The notes beneath the pieces were generated by a model. The model did not search any database. It was not told the DNA's origin and saw only the letters and a program-made list of their open reading frames with translations. This document shows positions 1-5,253 of a stretch of 5,253 nt of DNA, piece by piece. Origin of the DNA: an uncultured Alphaproteobacteria bacterium (GTDB lineage Bacteria; Pseudomonadota; Alphaproteobacteria; Sphingomonadales; Sphingomonadaceae); the NCBI GenBank assembly GCA_903939555.1, contig CAJAHV010000172.1:1-5253 (forward strand), given 5' to 3'. Both the position numbers and the translations under genes were made by a program. The first letter of the stretch is position 1; every line of letters starts with the position of its first letter.

Positions 1-747
1 CTGGTTGACCGGGATCGTCCAGGGCGTCGTCGTCCAGATCACCGCGTGCGCGCCAACCAGTTCCGGTGCGTTCGGTGCTTCGATGATCTCGAACGCCACA
101 TCGATCTGGGTCGACGTGATGTCCTCATATTCGATCTCGGCTTCGGCGAGGGCGGTCTTTTCGACGGGCGACCACATCACCGGCTTGGCGCCGCGATAAA
201 GCTGGCCCGAGTCCGCAAATTTCAGCAGTTCGGTGACGATCGTCGCCTCGGCCTGGAAATCCATGGTGAGATAGGGATTGTCCCAATCACCATTGATGCC
301 CAGCCGCTTCAATTGTTCGCGCTGGGTGTTAACCCAATGCTGCGCGTACGCCCGGCATTCGGCGCGGAATTCCGGTGCCGGGACTTCGTCCTTGTTGAGC
401 TTTTTCGCCCGATATTGTTCCTCGACCTTCCATTCGATCGGCAGGCCATGGCAGTCCCAGCCCGGCACATAGGGCGCGTCCTTGCCGAGCAGCGTCTGGG
501 TGCGCACCACCATGTCCTTGAGGATGTGGTTGAGCGCATGGCCGATATGCATGTCGCCATTGGCATAGGGCGGGCCATCATGGAGGATGAATTTCTCGCG
601 GCCACGGCGGGCATCGCGGAGTTCTTCATACAGGCCGTCGTCCAGCCATTTCGCCAGGATGGTCGGCTCCTTTTCGGGCAGGCCGGCCTTCATGGGGAAA
701 TCGGTCTTCGGCAGGAAGACGGTGGCGCGGTAATCAGGGATGGTCAT
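1..747 (-). CDS. ileS: Isoleucyl-tRNA synthetase, N-terminal part (runs off the left edge)
   Basis: Cytoplasmic class I aminoacyl-tRNA synthetase that charges tRNA-Ile with isoleucine and edits misactivated valine. I translated the minus strand from the ATG at 747-745 and found 249 codons open to base 1 with no stop, so the gene is truncated only by the window edge. Visible signatures are the start MTIPDYRATVFLPKTDFPMK, the ATP-binding stretch HDGPPYANGDMHIGH with the class I HIGH motif at residues 67-70, GWDCHGLPIE at 96-105, and WTTTPWTIP at 238-246, the threonine-rich motif of the CP1 editing domain. The KMSKS loop, anticodon-binding domain and any zinc finger lie outside. The start fits known IleS N-termini, but no good Shine-Dalgarno sequence precedes it. 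It follows ribF by 87 bases in the same direction, the classical ribF-ileS order. The frame is very secure; only the exact start is slightly open. Confidence 0.97.
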   Translation of the reverse strand, partial: MTIPDYRATVFLPKTDFPMKAGLPEKEPTILAKWLDDGLYEELRDARRGREKFILHDGPPYANGDMHIGHALNHILKDMVVRTQTLLGKDAPYVPGWDCHGLPIEWKVEEQYRAKKLNKDEVPAPEFRAECRAYAQHWVNTQREQLKRLGINGDWDNPYLTMDFQAEATIVTELLKFADSGQLYRGAKPVMWSPVEKTALAEAEIEYEDITSTQIDVAFEIIEAPNAPELVGAHAVIWTTTPWTIPVNQ

Positions 748-785
748 GATAGCCAGCGTCTAGAGGAGCGGTGCGCGCTTTTCTA

Positions 786-834
786 CCCCTCTCCCGCAGC
801 CGTAGGCGACGCCTTCGCGTCAACGGGAGTGGGG
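786..834. repeat. REP-like hairpin between ribF and ileS
   Basis: An imperfect inverted repeat fills most of the short ribF-ileS gap and begins immediately after the ribF stop codon. The outer arms are CCCCTCTCCCG (786-796) and CGGGAGTGGGG (824-834), 11 pairs with a single mismatch. Inside lies a second perfect dyad, GACGC (808-812), loop CTTC, GCGTC (817-821). Arms of the CCCCTCTCCCG kind are typical of dispersed repetitive extragenic palindromes in GC-rich proteobacteria. Neither strand has a T-run after the stem, so it is not a canonical intrinsic terminator. It may instead act as a transcript-stabilising or processing hairpin that sets the ribF/ileS ratio, or be a relic of an inserted repeat. 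The dyad is directly visible; the class assignment is inferred. Confidence 0.6.
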
Positions 835-1755
835 CTAGAGCACAGCCCTTGCCGCCTCTGCATCTGCAGCGATCTGCGCCTTCAACGCCTCGAGCCCCGG
901 CAGCTTCATCTCGGGCCGCAGATAAGCGATCAGCTCGACCTCGAGCGTCTTGCCGTAAAGATCGCCCTCCCAATCGAGCAGCCACGTTTCGAGCAGCTCG
1001 ACCGGCGGCTCGATCATCGGGCGGATGCCGAGGTTGGCGACGCCCTTGATGCGCTTGCCGCCGGGCACGCGCACGATCACGGCATAAACGCCATAAGCTG
1101 GTCGGACATAATCGTTCAGCCGCATGTTGGCGGTGGGAAAGCCCAAGGTACGGCCGAGCTTGGCGCCATGTTCGACCGCGCCGCGAATGGTGAACGGCCT
1201 GGTGAGCAGTTGTGCGGCACCGGCCGGGTCGGCGGCGCGGAGCAGGCTGCGCACCCGGCTGGATGAAATCGTGCCGCCGCCATCAGCCACCGGCGCCACG
1301 ACTTCGGCGGTGAAGCCGTGTTGCGCGCCCAATGCGGCAAGTTGCGCGGTATCGCCGCTGCGGTTGCTGCCAAAGGTGAAATCACCCCCCGTCACCACGC
1401 CGGCAACGCCCATGCGCCGCACTAGCCATTGCGTAACGAAATCTTCGGCCGACAGCGCCGCCAGTTCGCGGCCAAAGGGGATCATCACCGCCGCGTCGAT
1501 GCCGAATTTGGTGAGCAGGTCGAAGCGCTGCCCCATGCTGGTCAGCGCGAATGGCGGCAGGTCGGGCTTGAACAACCGCGCCGGGTGCGGATCGAAGCTG
1601 GCGACGAGCGCCGGCGCCTCGCGCTCGCGGGCAATTTGCAGCGCACGACCCACCACGGCCTGATGGCCGGCGTGAAAGCCGTCGAAATTGCCGAGCGCGA
1701 CGATGCCGCCGCGAAAGCGTTCGGGCAGTATCGCCCCGCCGGTAATGCGTTCCAT
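835..1755 (-). CDS. ribF: Bifunctional riboflavin kinase / FAD synthetase
   Basis: Cytoplasmic enzyme that phosphorylates riboflavin to FMN and then adenylylates FMN to FAD, supplying all flavoproteins. The 306-residue product has the usual length of bacterial RibF. The N-terminal FMN adenylyltransferase domain shows GNFDGFHAGHQ (22-32, the nucleotidyltransferase HxGH-type motif), FDPHPAR (54-60), GGDFTFGSNRSGD (123-135) and ISSSRVRSLL (163-172, matching the family ISSTxIR motif). The C-terminal riboflavin kinase domain shows GRTLGFPTAN (201-210, the nucleotide-binding PTAN motif), GVANLGIRP (238-246), the probable catalytic glutamate in LETWLLDW (E256) and DLYGK (265-269). The family usually has T after the RP of the GIRP motif; here it is M247, a minor difference. 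The ATG start lies 9 bases after the dipeptidase stop, with only a G-rich weak ribosome site, suggesting translational coupling. ileS follows in the same direction. Confidence 0.97.
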   Translation of the reverse strand: MERITGGAILPERFRGGIVALGNFDGFHAGHQAVVGRALQIAREREAPALVASFDPHPARLFKPDLPPFALTSMGQRFDLLTKFGIDAAVMIPFGRELAALSAEDFVTQWLVRRMGVAGVVTGGDFTFGSNRSGDTAQLAALGAQHGFTAEVVAPVADGGGTISSSRVRSLLRAADPAGAAQLLTRPFTIRGAVEHGAKLGRTLGFPTANMRLNDYVRPAYGVYAVIVRVPGGKRIKGVANLGIRPMIEPPVELLETWLLDWEGDLYGKTLEVELIAYLRPEMKLPGLEALKAQIAADAEAARAVL

Positions 1756-1764
1756 GCCCCGCGC

Positions 1765-2964
1765 TTATGCTGCCGGCTGGGCGGTAGCAAGGGGCGCGAG
1801 CCCGGCGGTCAACAGCCGCAGCGCATTGCCGCCCATTATCTTGGCGATATCGGCCTCGGCCAAGCCGGCGGCGAGCAGCGCTTCGGTCACCGCGTCGATG
1901 TGCGCGGTGTCAAAGCCCGTCGTCGTCGATCCGTCGAAGTCCGAGCCCAGCCCGACATGGTCGATGCCGGCGATCTTCACGGCATAGATGATGGCCTTTG
2001 CCGTCGCCTGCGGCGTTGCGGCGCACACGGCGGCATCCCAATAGCCGATGCCGATCACGCCGCCGTTGCGGGCGAGCAGGCGCAGTTCATCGTCTGTCAG
2101 GTTGCGGTTGGTGTTGCAGGTGCCCTTGACCCCGCCATGGCTGACCACGACCGGGCGGCGCGCCACCTGCATGACTTCGGCAAAGGTCGCGTGGCTGCTG
2201 TGCGCGAGGTCGATGATGATGCCACGGTCTTCCATCACCGGCACGAGGCGGCGGCCGAGCGCGGTGAGCCCGCGCTTTTTCTCGCCGTGCATCGATCCGG
2301 CGATGTCATTGTCGAAGAAATGCGTCAGTCCCATCATGCGGAAGCCGGCGCGATACAGCACGGCAAGGTTGGCGGGGTTGCCTTCAAGATTCTGCATGCC
2401 CTCGCTCGACAGCAGCGCGCCGGTGACGCGTTTGCCGGCGGTGCGGTCGGCAATGAGGGTAGTGACATCGGCAGGCGTGCGGACGATGCGCAGCCGGCTG
2501 TTGCTGGCGGCTTCGGCGCGGCGCAGCTTTTCGGCATGCCAAAGCGAGCGGTTGAGCAGCGCCGGGCCGAACAGCCCCCAGGTGTTGACCGGCTGCATCT
2601 GGCCGATGGCGAGCAGGGTGATATTGTCGGTCTTGTCGCTGTTCGATTCGTAATTTTGGCCCTTGGGCGTCTTGGTCACGCTGGAAAACACCTGCAATGC
2701 GACATTGCCGGCCTCGAGCCGGTCAAGATCGATATGGCCGCGATCGGATGGTGCATCGATCGGGCGCTGCCACAGCAAGGTGTCGCCGTGCGTGTCGATA
2801 ATCACCAGCCGCTTGTGTAGCGCTTTGGCGGCCGCCGAAACGGGCCATTGCCCGCTGCCTTCGATGCGGTTCATCGATTTTTCGGCCAGCGTCGGCGCCA
2901 GTGCGAAAAAGCCGATGGCGGCGACCGCAACAAGCCCGGTCAGTATAATCAGGAATTTGCGCAT
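1765..2964 (-). CDS. Membrane-anchored dipeptidase, peptidase family M19
   Basis: Predicted zinc metallo-dipeptidase of the renal dipeptidase family (M19), which hydrolyses a range of dipeptides, including ones with a D-amino acid in second position in some members. The 399-residue product starts with a basic MRK followed by a hydrophobic segment (about residues 4-26) that is either a signal anchor or a cleavable signal peptide, placing the enzyme in the periplasm or on the inner membrane. The expected binuclear metal and active-site residues are all present: H59 and D61 (DTHGD), bridging E188 (SSEGM), H215 (LTHFFDND), H255 (IDLAHSS), H276 (VVSHGG), R287 (NTNRNLTDDEL) and D342 (GLGSDFDG). Catalytic competence is therefore likely. 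A GGGGGAG ribosome site supports the start. It lies 33 bases downstream of the TonB receptor gene and 9 bases before ribF, so co-transcription is likely. The natural substrate cannot be read from the sequence. Confidence 0.93.
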   Translation of the reverse strand: MRKFLIILTGLVAVAAIGFFALAPTLAEKSMNRIEGSGQWPVSAAAKALHKRLVIIDTHGDTLLWQRPIDAPSDRGHIDLDRLEAGNVALQVFSSVTKTPKGQNYESNSDKTDNITLLAIGQMQPVNTWGLFGPALLNRSLWHAEKLRRAEAASNSRLRIVRTPADVTTLIADRTAGKRVTGALLSSEGMQNLEGNPANLAVLYRAGFRMMGLTHFFDNDIAGSMHGEKKRGLTALGRRLVPVMEDRGIIIDLAHSSHATFAEVMQVARRPVVVSHGGVKGTCNTNRNLTDDELRLLARNGGVIGIGYWDAAVCAATPQATAKAIIYAVKIAGIDHVGLGSDFDGSTTTGFDTAHIDAVTEALLAAGLAEADIAKIMGGNALRLLTAGLAPLATAQPAA

Positions 2965-2973
2965 CGGTGTCGG

Positions 2974-2980
2974 CTCCCCC
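2974..2980 (-). promoter_or_regulatory. Ribosome binding site of the dipeptidase gene
   Basis: On the minus strand GGGGGAG lies 9 bases upstream of the ATG at 2964-2962. It is the best Shine-Dalgarno-like sequence in the window and fixes the dipeptidase start. It directly abuts a small hairpin that begins at the receptor stop codon. Confidence 0.6.
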
Positions 2981-2998
2981 GGCCACCGTGACGGGGCC
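2981..2998 (-). other. Small intercistronic hairpin after the receptor stop codon
   Basis: GGCCACCGTGACGGGGCC can fold as four G/C pairs, a bulged A, then three more pairs around a TGA loop. It overlaps the last base of the receptor stop codon and ends next to the dipeptidase ribosome site. There is no T-run, so if it acts at all it would be as an attenuating or mRNA-processing element between the two cistrons. In DNA of this GC content, chance is a real alternative. Confidence 0.3.
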
Positions 2999-5115
2999 TA
3001 ATATTTCGTTCGCAGTGTCAGCCGAACCGCACGCGGCCCGCCGGTGCTGATGTTGTTATCGTTGTGCGCCGATGGAAAATAGCCGGTGTTGAACAGATTT
3101 TCGATATTGACCTGCACATCGATGCCCTTGGCGACCTGCATGAAGGCAGCAGCATCGACACGGGTATAGGCTGGCAGCACGACGGCGTTGCTGATCGAGG
3201 CAAAGCTGCTCGCCTGATGGCTGGCACCCAAGCCCAGCCCAAAATGCTCCGACAGGTCGTAGCGGGTCCACAGCGACGTCTGGGTACGTGGCACCATCGC
3301 CACCTTCCGTCCGGCAGGGCCGGCGGTGGTGGCATTCAATAGTTCGGCATCCTGCCAGGCAAAACCGGCGCTGACCTGCCATTGCGGCGTTATCTTGCCG
3401 TTGGCGGCGAGTTCCAGCCCCTTGCTGCGCTGCTTGCCGGTCAACACCACGGTGCCGGGTATCGGTCCGGCGGCGCGGCTGTTGGCGCGGTCGAGCTGGT
3501 AGAGCGCGGCAGTGAGGTTGAGCCCGGGCAGCACGTCCCATTTGCCGCCGATCTCGTAATTGTCGAAGCGTTCGGGTTCCAGCGCTGCGGTCGTGGCATC
3601 GAGCGCGGTGAACTGGTCTCCCGATTGCGGCAGGTAGGACCGGCTGAAATTGGCATAAAGCGCAGCGTTGGCGACGGGTTTGAACACCAGCCCAAGCCGC
3701 GGCGACCATAGATTGTCGGTGCGCGCCAGCGTCGCGCGGGTCAGCAGATTTTCGAAATCGAGGCTGAAACGGTCATAGCGCAGCCCGGCGACGATCTCGA
3801 CATGGGCGCCGATCGACAGCTGGTCCTGGATGAAACCGGCGGTGATGTTGGCGCGGCTGTGGCCGCGGCGCAGCGCCGCGCCAAAGAGGGGCGTTGGCGG
3901 GCGGAAGGGGTCGGTCACCGCTACTGGGGAGCGCAGGCTGGTGCCGCCCGGCACGACCGGGAAAGTGCCGTTGACACGGGCGCTGGTGGTGGTTTGGCGG
4001 CCAAGCTCGAAGCCGGCGAGCACAGTGTGCTCGATGCTGCCGGTGGCGACTTTCCAGACAAGGTCGGTCTGGGTCAGCAGGTTCTCGCGCGCCGTCGCAT
4101 CGGTATAGGCTTCGACACCGATGCTATTGGCGGCGCTGATCGCGGTGGCGGCGAACAGGTTGCTGTAAAATTTGTCGTAATCTCCGTAGCGGCTGCGCTG
4201 GCGCAGGGTCAGCGTGTCGGTCAGCTGATAATCGAGCGCCAGTGACACGACATCGGCGTTGAAGGTCGACCGGTTGACATCGGCAAGCCCGAAGAACGTG
4301 TCGCGAAAGCCCTTCGCCGGGCGGCCGCCGAGCGAGGGCACGCCGCGATCGATGACGCGATCGTCACTGGCATGTTCATAGCCGAAGACGAGATTGCCCT
4401 TGTCCCCAAGAGCGAAGCCCAGCGTTGGATTCACTGCCCAGCGTTCGAGTGCATAGACGTCGCGGTGGTTGGCGCCGTCTTCATAAACCGCATTGAGCCG
4501 GGCGCTGATCCCGTCGGTGATAACCGCATTGAGATCGGCGCCCAGCCGCCACGCGCCGAAACTGTCGACAGCGGCGTCGGCACCGGCAAAGCTGTCTGCC
4601 TGGGGTGTCTTGGCGACGCGGTTGATGACGCCGCCGCCGCCGCCGCGCCCGAAGATCATGGCGTTGGGGCCCTTCATGATCTCGAGCCGTTCGATATTGT
4701 AGAAGTCGCGATAATATTGAACATCGTCGCGCAGGCCATCGACGAAGAAATCGGCGGTGGCGTTGTTGCCGCGCAGTGTCGGCTGGTCGCGATGGCCCTC
4801 GCCCTGGCCGGTGGTGGCGCCGGCGACATAACGCAGCGCATCGGCGATCGACAGAATCGCCTGGTCGTCGAGCCGGTCGCGCGTCAGGATGTTTACAGTC
4901 TGCGGCACATCGAGCAGTGGCGTGTCGGTGCGCGTCGCCCCCGATGTGCGCGCCGCCAGATAGCCGGGATCGCGCGCTGCCGTGACGATGATCATTGCGC
5001 CGGCATCGACATCCAGCGCTTCATGCGCGCTTGCCGCGCCGTTCGGCCCGACCGCGAACCCCGATGCGAGCAGGGACGCCGCGAGCAGAAGGGGAAGACG
5101 TCGGGGGGTACGCAT
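2998..5115 (-). CDS. TonB-dependent siderophore receptor (outer membrane)
   Basis: Outer-membrane beta-barrel receptor that takes up a ferric siderophore using TonB-ExbB-ExbD energy. The 705-residue product has a basic, hydrophobic signal peptide with likely cleavage after AASA (residue 30) and a TonB-box-like IIVTAAR at 42-48. The plug domain (about 63-172) carries DVPQTVNILT (69-78), TLRG (113-116), FFVDGLRDD (123-131), YNIERLEIMKGP (139-150) and FGRGGGGGVINRVAK (155-169). These are hallmarks of the siderophore receptor subfamily that includes Fiu/FhuA-like proteins. The barrel contains SYLPQSGDQF (493-502), followed by a PERFDNYEIG motif, and ends with NIENLFNTGYF (670-680) and a terminal tyrosine, as expected for recognition by the Bam machinery. 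The length is normal with no frameshift. Upstream dyads resemble Fur operators, and the ribosome site is weak (AGG about 8-10 bases before the ATG). The ligand cannot be assigned; catecholate or mixed types are possible. Confidence 0.95.
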   Translation of the reverse strand: MRTPRRLPLLLAASLLASGFAVGPNGAASAHEALDVDAGAMIIVTAARDPGYLAARTSGATRTDTPLLDVPQTVNILTRDRLDDQAILSIADALRYVAGATTGQGEGHRDQPTLRGNNATADFFVDGLRDDVQYYRDFYNIERLEIMKGPNAMIFGRGGGGGVINRVAKTPQADSFAGADAAVDSFGAWRLGADLNAVITDGISARLNAVYEDGANHRDVYALERWAVNPTLGFALGDKGNLVFGYEHASDDRVIDRGVPSLGGRPAKGFRDTFFGLADVNRSTFNADVVSLALDYQLTDTLTLRQRSRYGDYDKFYSNLFAATAISAANSIGVEAYTDATARENLLTQTDLVWKVATGSIEHTVLAGFELGRQTTTSARVNGTFPVVPGGTSLRSPVAVTDPFRPPTPLFGAALRRGHSRANITAGFIQDQLSIGAHVEIVAGLRYDRFSLDFENLLTRATLARTDNLWSPRLGLVFKPVANAALYANFSRSYLPQSGDQFTALDATTAALEPERFDNYEIGGKWDVLPGLNLTAALYQLDRANSRAAGPIPGTVVLTGKQRSKGLELAANGKITPQWQVSAGFAWQDAELLNATTAGPAGRKVAMVPRTQTSLWTRYDLSEHFGLGLGASHQASSFASISNAVVLPAYTRVDAAAFMQVAKGIDVQVNIENLFNTGYFPSAHNDNNISTGGPRAVRLTLRTKY

Positions 5116-5123
5116 GGCCGAAC

Positions 5124-5140
5124 CTGTGAATGACTCTCAA
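5124..5140 (-). promoter_or_regulatory. Candidate promoter-proximal Fur-like operator
   Basis: The minus strand reads TTGAGAGTCATTCACAG just upstream of the receptor ATG. It is an imperfect dyad around base 5132 (matching positions TG.GA.T.A.TC.CA) and resembles the classic Fur box core TGAGAATCATTCTCA. Its centre is 28 bases from the centre of the stronger dyad further upstream. Repression under iron-replete conditions would fit a siderophore receptor. The pattern is seen; the regulator is inferred. Confidence 0.5.
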
Positions 5141-5148
5141 TAGCCTTG

Positions 5149-5177
5149 CTTTTGCGACTTATTCGCAATTGCGTCAA
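5149..5177 (-). promoter_or_regulatory. Weak candidate promoter for the receptor operon
   Basis: On the minus strand TTGACG (5177-5172) matches five of six bases of a sigma-70 -35 box. At a 17-base spacing the -10 position reads CAAAAG (5154-5149), a poor match, so only the -35 half is persuasive. The spacer contains the TTGCGA/TCGCAA dyad, which would make repressor and RNA polymerase binding mutually exclusive. Confidence 0.3.
5152..5173 (-). promoter_or_regulatory. Candidate primary iron-response operator with three half-sites
   Basis: TTGCGA (5152-5157) and TCGCAA (5163-5168) form perfect 6-bp arms around a 5-base AT-rich centre. The right arm is shared with a second, overlapping perfect palindrome, CGCAATTGCG (5164-5173), so three TTGCG-type half-sites lie in alternating orientation within 22 bases. 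Its place about 37-60 bases before the receptor start, overlapping the likely promoter, is where a Fur or Fur-family repressor would bind. The dyads are exact; the protein that binds them is inferred. Confidence 0.55.
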
Positions 5178-5190
5178 GCGGCTTTCAACA

Positions 5191-5228
5191 GCAAGATGCC
5201 GGCCCTGGTGACAGGGCCGGCATCTTGC
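5191..5228. terminator. Perfect 16-bp hairpin, probable terminator of the neighbouring gene
   Basis: GCAAGATGCCGGCCCT (5191-5206) and AGGGCCGGCATCTTGC (5213-5228) are exact reverse complements around a 6-base loop, GGTGAC. The stem is long and GC-rich at its tip. No T-run follows on either strand, so it departs from the textbook intrinsic terminator, although U-poor terminators are common in GC-rich bacteria. It lies upstream of the receptor promoter and would insulate it from the gene beyond the right edge. The remaining bases 5229-5253 show nothing assignable. Confidence 0.6.
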
Positions 5229-5253
5229 AGAACGGCGTTGATGTGAGGCGGCC

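Noticed and set aside
748..834. T-box or other tRNA-sensing leader before ileS
   Set aside because: The gap is only 87 bases, mostly taken by the inverted repeat, and has none of the conserved T-box sequence. T-box control of ileS belongs mainly to Gram-positive bacteria.
46..1266. Long plus-strand open frame of about 406 codons opposite ileS and ribF
   Set aside because: It lies antisense to two strongly recognised genes, crosses the boundary between them, and its translation shows no recognisable family motifs. Long antisense frames are expected in GC-rich DNA with biased third positions.
1756..1764. FMN riboswitch before ribF
   Set aside because: Only 9 bases separate ribF from the preceding gene, leaving no room for the aptamer in non-coding sequence.
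1429..2820. Long plus-strand open frame of about 463 codons opposite ribF and the dipeptidase
   Set aside because: It is antisense to two well-supported genes across their junction, has a low-complexity Ala/Arg/Gly-rich composition and no domain signature, so it is a shadow frame.
4630..4655. Run of glycine codons in the receptor plug as a possible slippage or frameshift site
   Set aside because: The GRGGGGGVINRV stretch is normal for this receptor family and the frame continues correctly on both sides.
4372..5133. Plus-strand open frame of about 253 codons opposite the receptor N-terminus
   Set aside because: It mirrors the receptor plug region, shows no motif of its own and has no convincing ribosome site.
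5185..5253. Minus-strand gene entering from the right edge and ending at the TGA at 5187-5185
   Set aside because: One frame stays open there, but it would run through the whole perfect hairpin and only about 23 codons are visible with no recognisable sequence, so it cannot be supported.

Overview
The window looks like a GC-rich alphaproteobacterial chromosome segment, most likely from the sphingomonad group. This is an inference from base composition, the character of the proteins and the gene order; no database search was possible. All four protein genes lie on the minus strand, so the biological reading direction is from the right edge to the left edge.

From right to left, the first 138 bases (5116-5253) are intergenic. 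They hold a perfect 16-bp inverted repeat, probably the terminator of whatever lies beyond the edge, and then a promoter/operator zone with two dyads resembling Fur-type iron-response operators. Next comes a complete TonB-dependent siderophore receptor (2998-5115) and a complete N-terminally anchored M19 (renal dipeptidase-type) dipeptidase (1765-2964). The complete bifunctional riboflavin kinase/FAD synthetase ribF (835-1755) starts only 9 bases after the dipeptidase stop. Beyond an 87-base gap with a REP-like hairpin lies the N-terminal third of isoleucyl-tRNA synthetase ileS (1-747), which continues past the left edge.

ribF followed by ileS is the classical order known from many proteobacteria, where lspA often comes next; lspA would lie outside this window. 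The unusual element is what sits upstream: an apparently iron-controlled receptor and an envelope dipeptidase, packed closely enough to be co-transcribed with the flavin cofactor gene. The simplest model is that the receptor imports a ferric siderophore under iron limitation. The dipeptidase would act in the periplasm on dipeptide-like substrates, either peptidoglycan or protein fragments or, more speculatively, part of the imported ligand. ribF and ileS would serve housekeeping roles and could receive some read-through from the iron-regulated promoter. No mobile elements, CRISPR arrays or tRNA/rRNA genes were seen. No clearly new defence or biosynthetic system is visible; the points most worth following are the composite operator, the receptor-dipeptidase pairing and the hairpin elements between genes.
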